In this document: positions 10,609 through 17,852 of the stretch, one piece after another | How positions within the stretch are numbered: the stretch's first letter is position 1 | Layout: each line of letters begins with the position of its first letter | NCBI GenBank assembly: GCA_017465055.1 | Contig: JAFTWZ010000007.1 | Location: forward strand, 1-39,426 | Reading direction: 5' to 3' | DNA length: 39,426 bases | DNA from: Alistipes sp. | Lineage (GTDB): Bacteria > Bacteroidota > Bacteroidia > Bacteroidales > Rikenellaceae | Notes under the pieces: model-generated | Database searches by the model: none | Told to the model about the DNA's origin: nothing | Seen by the model: only the letters and a program-made list of their open reading frames with translations | Program-made: the position numbers and the translations under genes

Positions 10609-10968
10609 TCAAAGTTTTTTCATTGTGGGTATTCTTTTTCCCGTTCGCATCATATAGTTCTGCTTGAACTCTTCCAGACGTTTCGGGTCACAGAACACAA
10701 TACTGCTTCTTACCATTCGCTCAACCTCTGACAAGGAGTAGCGGCAGTTGCCACGAACCATGTAGTAGCTGATTTTCTTCTCGCTGCGAAGTCGTTGCAG
10801 GGTGCGTTTGCTTATCTGCAAAAGCGCGGCTACCTGTTCATTGTCAAGAAGTATTTCGGTATTCTCTTCACTCATTCGTTTCTCACTCTTGCGGACAAAA
10901 GCGGCAATACCGTCTATCTTTTCCATCAGCTCCTTGTAGGCTGTACTTTCCATCTGAATTACTTCCAT
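10609..10968 (-). CDS. Excisionase-like helix-turn-helix protein
   Basis: I chose the internal ATG at 10968, giving 119 residues, because the start MEVIQMESTAYKELMEKID lines up with MEVVTIEKKTFEAMLTEIA of the divergent HTH gene at 11174. The open frame extends upstream to 11031 and that longer start is possible. The HTH (LLDNEQVAALLQISKRTLQR) is followed by a wing containing YYMVRGNCRYSLSEVERMV. It heads the minus-strand operon leading to topB. Function is inferred from family resemblance to CTnDOT-type Xis and regulatory proteins. Confidence 0.78.
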   Translation of the reverse strand: MEVIQMESTAYKELMEKIDGIAAFVRKSEKRMSEENTEILLDNEQVAALLQISKRTLQRLRSEKKISYYMVRGNCRYSLSEVERMVRSSIVFCDPKRLEEFKQNYMMRTGKRIPTMKKL

Positions 10969-11143
10969 ATCATGCTCTTGTTTTTCGTTTCTGATGCGAA
11001 TTTCGGGGATTTCCAAAAGGGCGTTTAACAACTCACTAATGACTCACGGAAGATTTTCTTGAATTTGTCCGGCTGTTGCACCGTCAAGTGTGCCAGATAC
11101 GGCAACAAGGGTGAGAAAAACGCAGAATCAGCATATTGCAGGC

Positions 11144-11151
11144 TACTTTTG
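11144..11151 (+). promoter_or_regulatory. Promoter -7 box for the plus-strand HTH pair
   Basis: TACTTTTG fits the Bacteroidetes TAnnTTTG -7 consensus and lies 22 bases before the ATG at 11174. No convincing -33 TTTG is seen. It supports the start at 11174 over the longer open frame, whose upstream ATG would lie before the promoter. Confidence 0.55.
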
Positions 11152-11173
11152 CAGCAAACAAATTTTATCGCGT

Positions 11174-11461
11174 ATGGAAGTAGTAACTATTGAGAAAAAG
11201 ACATTTGAAGCGATGCTCACGGAGATTGCAACGCTTATACGAAAGGTGGACCTGCTTTGCGAGAAATGCAATGACAAGAGACTGCCACAATGGTTGGACA
11301 ATGAAGATGTGTGCCGCAGGCTACGCATCAGTCCAAGAACCTTGCAGACAATGAGGGATACTCATATGATAGGCTGCACACAAATAAATCGCAAGTTCTT
11401 CTATAAGCCCGAAGAGATTGCACGGCTTCTTCCCCTGTTGGAAGATGAAAACAAGACATAA
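11174..11461 (+). CDS. Excisionase-like helix-turn-helix protein
   Basis: A protein of 95 residues beginning MEVVTIEKKTFEAMLTEI; a candidate -7 box lies just upstream. The HTH is WLDNEDVCRRLRISPRTLQT and the wing ends in INRKFFYKPEEIARLL. It is a paralogue of the divergently transcribed gene at 10609-10968. The 31-nt gap to the next HTH gene contains the 12-bp element motif, so the two are cotranscribed. The likely role is control of excision or of the flanking operons (inference). Confidence 0.8.
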   Translation: MEVVTIEKKTFEAMLTEIATLIRKVDLLCEKCNDKRLPQWLDNEDVCRRLRISPRTLQTMRDTHMIGCTQINRKFFYKPEEIARLLPLLEDENKT

Positions 11462-11474
11462 TAAATAACTCTAA

Positions 11475-11486
11475 CCACTAAATCCA
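11475..11486 (+). repeat. 12-bp leader motif CCACTAAATCCA, copy 4
   Basis: Exact plus-strand copy six bases upstream of the ATG of the second plus-strand HTH gene. Its position relative to the start is almost the same as that of copy 1. Confidence 0.75.
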
Positions 11487-11492
11487 TTTTTC

Positions 11493-11792
11493 ATGAACAA
11501 TCATCAAGTAATTACAGCAGACGATGAGCCTATCGCAACTGCATTACATTCTTTAAGAAATGCAACCCGTAAGGTCAGTAGTTTTATACGCCAATATCAA
11601 CCGCCGATGGATGGTGAACGTTATATGACGGATAAAGAGGTTTCGCAAACACTGAAAATCAGCCGTAGGACATTGCAGGAATACCGCAACGAGAAGATAC
11701 TGCCGTATATCATATTCGGTGGAAAGGTGCTGTATCGTGAAAGCGACATCCAAGAAACACTGCAAAGGAACTATCGGAAAGCTATGCCGTAG
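11493..11792 (+). CDS. Excisionase-like helix-turn-helix protein
   Basis: A protein of 99 residues. The N-terminal third is a helical region (ALHSLRNATRKVSSFI), followed by the HTH YMTDKEVSQTLKISRRTLQE and the wing KILPYIIFGGKVLYRESDI. It is more like the protein at 10233-10604 than its direct neighbour, so the locus holds two types of HTH gene on each strand. A strong hairpin follows the stop codon. DNA binding is firm by family; the target is unknown. Confidence 0.8.
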   Translation: MNNHQVITADDEPIATALHSLRNATRKVSSFIRQYQPPMDGERYMTDKEVSQTLKISRRTLQEYRNEKILPYIIFGGKVLYRESDIQETLQRNYRKAMP

Positions 11793-11800
11793 TCCTAAAA

Positions 11801-11838
11801 CAAGAAACGGACAACCTTTATTGGCTGTCCGTTTCTTG
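11801..11838. terminator. Bidirectional terminator between convergent genes
   Basis: CAAGAAACGGACA (11801-11813) and its exact complement (11826-11838) form a 13-bp stem around a 12-nt loop that can close further. On the minus strand it is followed by TTTTAGG. It lies between the plus-strand HTH pair and the minus-strand int-RhuM operon and probably serves both. Confidence 0.8.
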
Positions 11839-11889
11839 TGATATTCGGTTTTGCCACAAATTTATAAGACATTTGTGGCAGAATGATGT

Positions 11890-12288
11890 TCAGCAGCAGT
11901 ACCCGCTTCGGGGTATATGAATAAATATCTGTTCACTCTTGCGATACTTATCATATATTTTATTGACTATCCATTTGCGAAAAACATCGGTAAAGTAGGT
12001 GTCTATGCGGTAGGCTATCGGTATTATAATTTCCAATGAATAGACATCGGCGGTGTTGCCGTTCTCCAAATGGATAGACCGACAGACTTCGTAATCGTTA
12101 AGTATATCCGACTTACGGATTGACTTTATTGCATTACTCACAGCTGTTCCCGTCACATTGAATGCCTCAGCAATTTCCCATACCGTCATCCATATTCCGT
12201 TACCTAATTCGTTACCCATATAGTTACCTGCCGGGGCAGTGGTAACGCTTACCATATTTCCTTCTATCTTGATAATGTTTCGTTTCAT
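11890..12288 (-). CDS. RhuM/Bro-N-like DNA-binding protein downstream of the integrase
   Basis: I chose ATG 12288 (132 residues) because GGAGG stands just before it; the open frame extends to a TTG at 12318 inside the integrase gene. The region VWEIAEAFNVTGTAVSNAI is an HTH. The following part (NDYEVCRS, then VYSLEIIIPIAYRIDTYFT and FRKWIV) closely follows the pattern of RhuM-family and related phage antirepressor N-terminal domains, which carry a YNLDVIIAVGYRV-like core. It begins 14 nt after the integrase stop, so it is cotranscribed with int. Possible jobs are regulation of integration or phage-type control; neither is shown. Confidence 0.6.
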   Translation of the reverse strand: MKRNIIKIEGNMVSVTTAPAGNYMGNELGNGIWMTVWEIAEAFNVTGTAVSNAIKSIRKSDILNDYEVCRSIHLENGNTADVYSLEIIIPIAYRIDTYFTDVFRKWIVNKIYDKYRKSEQIFIHIPRSGYCC

Positions 12289-12302
12289 AACGACCTCCGT
12301 TC

Positions 12303-13535
12303 TTATATCGCTTGACAAATGAAATTCTCCATAGGAGCCAGAGCTTGAGAGAGTTTCTCCATATCATTGCTGACCTTTTCAGCTGTGATTTTGGCGTAAA
12401 TTTGCGTCGTTCTGATGCTACGGTGTCCCAGCATCTTCGACAATGTTTCAATAGGCATATCATTGGAAAGACAGACTGTAGTCGCAAAACTATGGCGACT
12501 CATGTGCCAAGTGACGTTCTTTTCTATACCGCATTTCTTCGCAATAACTTTGATTCCGTTTTTGCAGTTCGGGTAGCAGGGAACGGGTAGCAACTTACCG
12601 TCTTCGGAACATCCTTCATATTTCTTGATGATACGCAAAGGCACTTCAAGAAGGCGAAGATTTGTTTCTGTTCCTGTCTTCTGACGGTTGGTTTTAATCC
12701 ACAAATGTCCGTCAAAAGAGGTCTGCAAGTTCTCCTTTGTCAAGTTTGCCATGTCCGTCCAACTTAGTCCGGTGAAGCAACAGAAGATAAAGAGGTCTCT
12801 GATAAGCTCATAACTTTTCTTCTTGAAACTTCCCTCAATGAGCATCTTTATTTCCTCCTTTGAAAGAAACCCTCGTTTCGTTTCCTCTTTGGTGATGCTG
12901 TACGCATAGAACGGGTCACGTTGCAACCAACCATTATTGATAGACATATAGATGATTCTTTTGAACGGCATCATATATGACCAGATGGTATTGGTGCAAT
13001 GATTCTTCTCTGTGCGGAGGAACAACTCGAAATCCGTGATAAAGGCAGGAGCAAGTTCCTTCAAGGCAATATCGCTGACCTTGTATCGCTGACGGATGAA
13101 CTCCGACAGGTGGTTATATACGGTACAATATTTCCAATAACTGCGTTGACTCTTGATTTTTCCAACTTGCTTTGCATAGTCCTCATTATGCTGACGGAAT
13201 ACGGCAAGCAGTGTTTCGTGGTTCATACCCATACCCAAGAAGGCATTTCGTACCTTCTCTGCGGTAACATAGTTGTCCTTATCACAAATATCCTGATAAG
13301 CCTTGTTAATACCCACTCGGATTTTGTCAAGCATTCGGTTAGCCTCCAATGCTACAACACTTCTTCCCGTCATTCTTCCGGTCTTGACATCCCAATGCTT
13401 TTCATCGACATCAAGTTTGCAACTGAACTGTGAAATCTTACCGTTCACAGTGATACGACACATTACAGGTACAAGCCCGTTGCTCTTCGGAGCATTACGC
13501 TTCAAGTAAAATAGGATTCTGAATGTACTTCTCAT
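12303..13535 (-). CDS. int: Tyrosine recombinase (integrase), IntDOT type
   Basis: The protein has 410 residues: an N-terminal arm-binding domain (about 1-100), a core-binding domain (about 105-205) and a C-terminal catalytic domain. Visible catalytic residues are K286, H344 and R347 (HMSRHSF), H371 (LGHRS) and the nucleophile Y380 (TTQIYAKI). The first conserved arginine is replaced by Ser258 in CFTGLSWTD. To my knowledge IntDOT of CTnDOT has the same Ser and near-identical spacing, so this is the element's integration and excision recombinase and it is intact. The RhuM-like gene follows at 14 nt. A -7 box lies just upstream. Confidence 0.95.
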   Translation of the reverse strand: MRSTFRILFYLKRNAPKSNGLVPVMCRITVNGKISQFSCKLDVDEKHWDVKTGRMTGRSVVALEANRMLDKIRVGINKAYQDICDKDNYVTAEKVRNAFLGMGMNHETLLAVFRQHNEDYAKQVGKIKSQRSYWKYCTVYNHLSEFIRQRYKVSDIALKELAPAFITDFELFLRTEKNHCTNTIWSYMMPFKRIIYMSINNGWLQRDPFYAYSITKEETKRGFLSKEEIKMLIEGSFKKKSYELIRDLFIFCCFTGLSWTDMANLTKENLQTSFDGHLWIKTNRQKTGTETNLRLLEVPLRIIKKYEGCSEDGKLLPVPCYPNCKNGIKVIAKKCGIEKNVTWHMSRHSFATTVCLSNDMPIETLSKMLGHRSIRTTQIYAKITAEKVSNDMEKLSQALAPMENFICQAI

Positions 13536-13556
13536 ACTCTACAATTTTTAGTGAGA

Positions 13557-13564
13557 CAAAATTA
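13557..13564 (-). promoter_or_regulatory. Promoter -7 box for int
   Basis: On the minus strand the sequence reads TAATTTTG, matching TAnnTTTG, with 21 bases to the ATG at 13535. No -33 match at the usual spacing is evident, which would suit a promoter that needs activation. Confidence 0.45.
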
Positions 13565-13751
13565 TTTATTGTAGAGCTGGATGATGGTTTGCAAATCACC
13601 GCATATCAACGCAATCGCACCAAGCGAAAATTTTTCTTTGCCATTTTGGATTATAACAGCCAAATCGGTGTTATATTTGTGCCGTGATAGCATTGAGATC
13701 GCATGACATCAGTCGGTTGGCAAGCCCTTCTTTTCAGTCTGTCTTGCCGTG

Positions 13752-13820
13752 GTTCTTCGTAACGAGTTGGTAACGAAACTTTGGCTTCAACGGGCATTTT
13801 GTTGGCTTTTCGTGGCTTCG
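13752..13820 (+). repeat. Short direct repeats between int and the element end
   Basis: GTAACGA occurs at 13759-13765 and 13770-13776, 11 bp apart and so on the same face of the helix. GGCTT occurs three times in 13780-13820 (TTGGCTTC, TTGGCTTT, GTGGCTTC). Clustered short repeats next to an integrase gene are typical of arm-type integrase or excisionase sites. The assignment is inference; no gene is visible in 13536-13899. Confidence 0.4.
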
Positions 13821-13899
13821 CCTTATTTCGCCAATGTACGATAAATCGCTCGCAGACAACTATTATTCCCCGATTTTCCCTGTCTTTCGATTTTTCTTA

Positions 13900-13909
13900 C
13901 TATCTTTGC
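13900..13909 (+). promoter_or_regulatory. Candidate attachment core overlapping the nfo promoter -7 box
   Basis: CTATCTTTGC matches the CTnDOT-type core consensus GTANNTTTGC in nine of ten positions and contains the promoter box TATCTTTG (13901-13908). It lies 365 bp from int and 128 bp before nfo. CTnDOT-like elements are known to use such promoter-like sequences as target sites. The other junction is outside the window, so the exact crossover cannot be confirmed. Confidence 0.45.
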
Positions 13910-14036
13910 AGAAGAGAGAGTTACAAATGCCAATTTATCCTCTTTGAAGGCGATTGATAGGCTCGAGGTGATGATTCGATGGTGTAATTGGTGCGGAGAG
14001 ACTCTCTGGTAAACATAACATAAGAGTATATATAGT

Positions 14037-14885
14037 ATGAAATATTTTGGAGCGCACGTAAGTGCATCAGGCGGCGTTGAGAACGCCATAAAAAATGCTA
14101 AGGCAATAGGCGCTACGGCCTTTGCACTCTTCACCAAGAACCAGCGTCAATGGCTTGCGCCCGAGCTTACTGCGGCGCAGATAGAGTTATTTCGCCAGCA
14201 GATGGCCGAAGCCGGATATGCAGCGTGGCAGGTGTTGCCACACGATAGCTACCTCATAAACCTCGGTCATCCCGACCAGGAGGGGCTTGATAAGTCGCGC
14301 GAGTCGTTCTTCGAGGAGATGCGTCGTTGCGAGCTGCTCGGTCTTGACCGCCTAAACTTCCACCCAGGTAGTCATCTAAAGCGTATCTCGGAGGAGGGGT
14401 CGCTCGACCGCATCGCCGAGTCGATAAATATGGCTCTGGAGCGCACGTCGGGCGTTACGGCCGTCCTGGAGAATACCGCAGGGCAGGGCTCGAACCTCGG
14501 TTTTAGATTCGAGCATTTGGCCTATATCATCGACCGTGTTGAGGATAAGAGCCGCGTAGGCGTCTGCCTCGATACGTGCCATACGTTTGCCGCAGGCTAC
14601 GATCTGCGTACTACGGAGGCCCTGGATGCTACGTTTGCTGAGTTTGATAGGGTGGTAGGCTTTAACTATCTGCGTGGTATGCACCTCAACGACGCTATGC
14701 GCCCATTGGGTAGCCGCGTAGACCGCCACTCTCCGTTGGGCGATGGCGAGATAGGCTGGGAGTGCTTTAGATATATCGCCCGCGACAGCCGCTTCGACAA
14801 CATACCTCTTATCTTAGAGACCCCCGATGAGGCGCGCTGGAGCGAGGAGATAGCTAAGCTCAAGGAGTTTGCTACACAAGAATAA
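14037..14885 (+). CDS. nfo: Endonuclease IV (AP endonuclease)
   Basis: This 282-residue enzyme cleaves DNA 5' to abasic sites in base-excision repair. All nine zinc ligands fall at the same residue numbers as in the E. coli enzyme: H69, H109, E145, D179, H182, H216, D229, H231 and E261. The start ATG begins [13 protein letters not shown], the usual N-terminus of the family. It is the first gene on the chromosomal side of the conjugative element, which may have replaced sequence upstream of its -7 box. The GH53 gene follows after 22 nt. Confidence 0.97.
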   Translation: MKYFGAHVSASGGVENAIKNAKAIGATAFALFTKNQRQWLAPELTAAQIELFRQQMAEAGYAAWQVLPHDSYLINLGHPDQEGLDKSRESFFEEMRRCELLGLDRLNFHPGSHLKRISEEGSLDRIAESINMALERTSGVTAVLENTAGQGSNLGFRFEHLAYIIDRVEDKSRVGVCLDTCHTFAAGYDLRTTEALDATFAEFDRVVGFNYLRGMHLNDAMRPLGSRVDRHSPLGDGEIGWECFRYIARDSRFDNIPLILETPDEARWSEEIAKLKEFATQE

Positions 14886-14907
14886 TTTACCGCATAACAC
14901 AACTATT

Positions 14908-15876
14908 ATGAAACGATTACTACTACTAACGATTGCGCTCGCGACGCTTAGCGTTGCCTCGGCGCAGGTATCTATCGACCGCCCTTATGCCGTTGGTGCC
15001 GACGTCTCGTGGCTTCAGTCTCAGGAGGCTCGAGGCACGCAGTTCTCGGATCGAGGTGAGGCTGGCGATGCGCTCGACATATTGTGTGACAATGGCTTTA
15101 ACTACATTCGTCTGCGCCTCTTCGTAAACCCTCGTTCCGAGCTCGGCTACTCGCAGCGCGATGGCTACTGCGACTTAGAGCACACGCTTGTTATGGCCAA
15201 GCGCATCAAGGAGGCAGGTATGTACTTCTTGCTCGACTTCCACTACTCGGATAACTGGGCCGACCCCCAGAAGCAGATAATGCCTCAGGCGTGGCAGACA
15301 TACTCCTACGACGAGGTGTGTCAGGCACTCTATGAACATACGCGCGACGTCCTTGTAGCCCTTGAAGCTCAGGGTACTGCCCCCGATATGGTGCAGGTGG
15401 GTAACGAGGTGAGCAACGGTATGTTGTGGCCCTATGGCTCCGTGCGTCACAGCTTCGAGGGCCTCTGTGGTTTGCTGCGTGAGGGTGTGCGTGCCGTACG
15501 CGAGTATGCCCCAAGTGCCGAGGTTATGCTCCACGTGGCCTTAGGTGGCCAGGCCGAGGAGTCGCAGCGCTTCTTCGACGCTATGAACGAATATGGCGTA
15601 GAGTACGACATCATAGGTCAGTCGTACTACCCCGAGTGGCACGGTACGCTCGAGGAGCTTGAGGCTAACACCAATGCACTGGTACTCAAGTATAATAAGC
15701 CGCTTATCGTTGTGGAGTATCGCGACCACTACCTCGATATCGAGCGTATTGTAAGCTCGCTGCCTAATGGCTTGGGCCGTGGCACATTTATCTGGGAGGC
15801 TACATCGCCACAATGGGGTAAGCTCTTTGACGAGAGCGGAGCTACTACCGAGGCAATCAGGGCCTATAACCGTTAA
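14908..15876 (+). CDS. Secreted GH53 endo-beta-1,4-galactanase
   Basis: The ATG at 14908 begins a clear signal peptide (MKRLLLLTIALATLSVASAQ); the open frame extends 13 codons further but without one. The mature enzyme is a TIM barrel with GH53 hallmarks: GADVSWLQ near the start, YIRLRLFVNP, the acid/base E167 in VQVGNEVSNGMLWPYG, and the nucleophile E270 in LIVVEYRDHY. It would cleave beta-1,4-galactan side chains of pectin or arabinogalactan in the periplasm or outside. It lies between nfo and mntP with short gaps; no SusC/D pair is nearby. Confidence 0.93.
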   Translation: MKRLLLLTIALATLSVASAQVSIDRPYAVGADVSWLQSQEARGTQFSDRGEAGDALDILCDNGFNYIRLRLFVNPRSELGYSQRDGYCDLEHTLVMAKRIKEAGMYFLLDFHYSDNWADPQKQIMPQAWQTYSYDEVCQALYEHTRDVLVALEAQGTAPDMVQVGNEVSNGMLWPYGSVRHSFEGLCGLLREGVRAVREYAPSAEVMLHVALGGQAEESQRFFDAMNEYGVEYDIIGQSYYPEWHGTLEELEANTNALVLKYNKPLIVVEYRDHYLDIERIVSSLPNGLGRGTFIWEATSPQWGKLFDESGATTEAIRAYNR

Positions 15877-15894
15877 TGCTAACAGCGTAGTATT

Positions 15895-16452
15895 GTGGGC
15901 GTTGTTGAACTTATAGTCATTGCCATAGGGTTGGCTATGGATGCCTTTGCCGTCTCGTTAGGTAAGGGCCTTACCGTGCGCCACGTCGCCGTGCACCACG
16001 CGCTGAAGGCTGGTGTGTGGTTCGGAGGTTTTCAGGCGCTGATGCCCATCGTGGGCTACGCCCTCGGCTACAGCTTTACAGATGTTGTTGCCAGCATCGA
16101 CCACTGGATAGCCTTTGGTCTCTTGGCGCTTATAGGCCTAAATATGATTCGTGAGGCGGTGTGGGGCGACGATGAGGCCCAGGATGCCGACTTTGGACCA
16201 CGCACGATGTTCGTTATGGCCGTTGCCACGAGCATCGATGCCTTAGCCGTAGGTGTCACTATGGCCTTTCTCAATGTAAATATCGTATTGGCTGCCACAG
16301 TTATAGGCGTTATCACACTCCTGCTCTCTGCCTGGGGTGTCTATCTCGGCTCTCGTGTCGGCGATAGGCTTGGCTCACGCGTCGGAATCCTCGGTGGCGT
16401 GATACTTATAGCGTTGGGTATTAAGATATTGGTTGAGCATCTCTGCTCTTAG
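15895..16452 (+). CDS. mntP: Manganese efflux pump MntP
   Basis: An inner-membrane protein of 185 residues with about six transmembrane helices. The two signature motifs are MDAFAVSLGKG (about residue 15) and the matching SIDALAVGVTMAF in the second half, which supply the acidic residues of the Mn(II) path. It starts at GTG, 18 nt after the galactanase stop, so it is probably cotranscribed. I looked for a yybP-ykoY Mn riboswitch upstream and there is no room for one. Confidence 0.93.
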   Translation: MGVVELIVIAIGLAMDAFAVSLGKGLTVRHVAVHHALKAGVWFGGFQALMPIVGYALGYSFTDVVASIDHWIAFGLLALIGLNMIREAVWGDDEAQDADFGPRTMFVMAVATSIDALAVGVTMAFLNVNIVLAATVIGVITLLLSAWGVYLGSRVGDRLGSRVGILGGVILIALGIKILVEHLCS

Positions 16453-16498
16453 TGCCAAAAAGAGCGCGAACTTCTGCGTTACGCTCGGCTTACGCGTG

Positions 16499-16622
16499 AA
16501 AGGAATTTAAGGAATTTAAGGAGATTAGGGAATTTAGGGAGATTAGGGAGCAGCGAAGTTTGTGCGTTAAGCCGCTGTCGCTAAACTCCCTATATTCTCT
16601 AAACTCTCTAAACTCTTTCCCA
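16499..16622. repeat. Hairpin of degenerate 9-nt repeats between convergent genes
   Basis: The left arm (16499-16550) is a run of units such as GGAATTTAA, GGAGATTAG and GGGAATTTA. The right arm (16580-16622) is a run of CTAAACTCC-like units that are roughly their complement. The arms can pair in several registers around a ~30-nt loop. It fills the gap between mntP and the phosphatase and may act as a bidirectional terminator. Confidence 0.7.
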
Positions 16623-16628
16623 AATTAC

Positions 16629-17699
16629 TTATCGCTCTGCAACGATTGCCTTGAGCTTTGCGCCGAGCTCGCTATTCTCTATGACTCCGTTTATAAGCTC
16701 CGCGCCTGCACCATATAGATATACGGGCACCATAATGCCCGAGTGACCATCCGTCGTCCAGCGATACTCTACACCCTGCTCCGAGAGATTAAAGTCCGAA
16801 TTGCTGCTCACAAGCGACAGACCGCCAGTCTCGTGGTCCGAGGTGACCACAACTAACGTGTCGCCGTGGCTCTCGGCATAGGCTACAGCAACCTCTATAG
16901 CCTCCATAAAGTCGCGCATCTCGGCCTGCTGACCCTCGGCATCGTTGCCGTGACCTGCACCATCGATTATCGAGCCCTCGACCATAAGCACAAAGCCCGA
17001 GTCGCCACCCTCGCGCTCGAGGTGGTTTAGTGCTGCCGAGGTGGCACTGGCGAGGTAGCCTGTGCGCTGCTCAATCTCCTTGTCGGCCAAGAGTATCAAT
17101 TTGCGCGGTGCGCTACTTGCGCTGGCAGCGTCCAGAGTCTGGTAAAACGCAAAGCCTCGATTGCTGATTGCGGCAAGTGCCTGCTCGCGACCGCCGTAAC
17201 GCTCGTCGAAGAAGTGTGTGCCGCCGCCGATGGCTATGTCTAAGTCGCTATATAACAGCTGCTCCGATATCGTTGCGTAGTCGTGGCGCGAGGCTACGTG
17301 GGCATAGAATGCGCCAGGTGTGGCGTGCTGAACGTAGGTGGTGACCACGACGCCTGTGGCCTTGCCGAGCTTCGAGGCCGCCTCCATAAGTGTCTCGAGT
17401 GGAGTGCCATCGGGAAGCTGTCCGAGCACCGTGTTGTTGGTCTTCTGCCCCGTAGCCAATGCCGTGCCCGAGGCTGCCGAGTCGGTGACGCGGTTGTCGA
17501 GCGAGTAGGTCTTCTGCAGGGCTATGTTGTCTGCACGGTCGAAAATCGTGGGCTCGTAGCGATTCTCGAGCTGCATCATCGACACCGATGCAAGGCCCAT
17601 ACCGTCGCCGATAAGGTATATGATATTGCGAACCTCCTGAGCTACAGAGATATTGGTGATAAGTGTAAAGATTGCGATAAGTGATATTAAGCGACGCAT
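16629..17699 (-). CDS. Secreted alkaline phosphatase (PhoA type)
   Basis: The protein has 356 residues with a signal peptide cleaved near residue 20 (NISVAQ). Catalytic features are the metal-binding D32 in LIGDGMG, the nucleophile S74 in VTDSAASGTA, E241 and H250 around EGSIIDGAGHGND, D288-H289 in VTSDHETGG, and H319 in TDGHSGIMVP. It hydrolyses phosphomonoesters in the periplasm. It is shorter than E. coli PhoA, as is usual for the Bacteroidetes form. It is convergent to mntP and divergent from ung with interlocked promoters. Confidence 0.93.
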   Translation of the reverse strand: MRRLISLIAIFTLITNISVAQEVRNIIYLIGDGMGLASVSMMQLENRYEPTIFDRADNIALQKTYSLDNRVTDSAASGTALATGQKTNNTVLGQLPDGTPLETLMEAASKLGKATGVVVTTYVQHATPGAFYAHVASRHDYATISEQLLYSDLDIAIGGGTHFFDERYGGREQALAAISNRGFAFYQTLDAASASSAPRKLILLADKEIEQRTGYLASATSAALNHLEREGGDSGFVLMVEGSIIDGAGHGNDAEGQQAEMRDFMEAIEVAVAYAESHGDTLVVVTSDHETGGLSLVSSNSDFNLSEQGVEYRWTTDGHSGIMVPVYLYGAGAELINGVIENSELGAKLKAIVAER

Positions 17700-17770
17700 A
17701 GTAGTACTCTATTTTATATATTTACGATAACGATAAGCGTTGAGGTGCAACCTTAATCTGCCCCCATTGC

Positions 17771-17801
17771 TTGCAAAAGTAGTTAAAATTAGTTATCTTC
17801 G
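17771..17801 (+). promoter_or_regulatory. Promoter of ung
   Basis: A -33 TTGC at 17771-17774 and a -7 TATCTTCG at 17794-17801 are 19 bp apart, close to the Bacteroidetes consensus. The ATG follows 51 bases later. Confidence 0.6.
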
Positions 17802-17804
17802 CAA
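17774..17804 (-). promoter_or_regulatory. Promoter of the alkaline phosphatase gene
   Basis: On the minus strand a -33 TTG (17804-17802) and a -7 TACTTTTG (17781-17774) are 20 bp apart. The promoter occupies the same 34 bp as the ung promoter in the opposite direction. Confidence 0.55.
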
Positions 17805-17852
17805 CTATAAACGCAATAATCGTAACAATAGTATTAGTAAATCGTTAAAGCG

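Larger units (their letters stand above)
1..13909. mobile_element. Integrase-proximal end of a CTnDOT-like integrative and conjugative element (partial)
   Basis: The block holds an IntDOT-type tyrosine integrase, excisionase-like HTH genes, topoisomerase III, DUF3945, DUF1896 and a giant methyltransferase-helicase in the order known from Bacteroides conjugative transposons. Codon use is more even than in the genes to the right, which favour GAG, CTC and TCG. The right boundary is inferred from the first clear chromosomal gene (nfo) and a core-site-like sequence at 13900-13909. The left end, transfer genes and any cargo are outside the window, so mobility cannot be judged. The calls of the genes are firm; the exact boundary is inference. 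Confidence 0.85.

Noticed and set aside
13823-14137. Minus-strand open frame across the presumed element boundary
   Set aside because: It overlaps the start of nfo and the att region, lacks a promoter and has no recognisable domain.
15877-15894. Mn-sensing yybP-ykoY riboswitch ahead of mntP
   Set aside because: Only 18 nt separate the galactanase stop from the mntP start, too short for the aptamer.
16499-16622. CRISPR-like array
   Set aside because: Units are only about 9 nt, degenerate and without spacers, and there are no cas genes.
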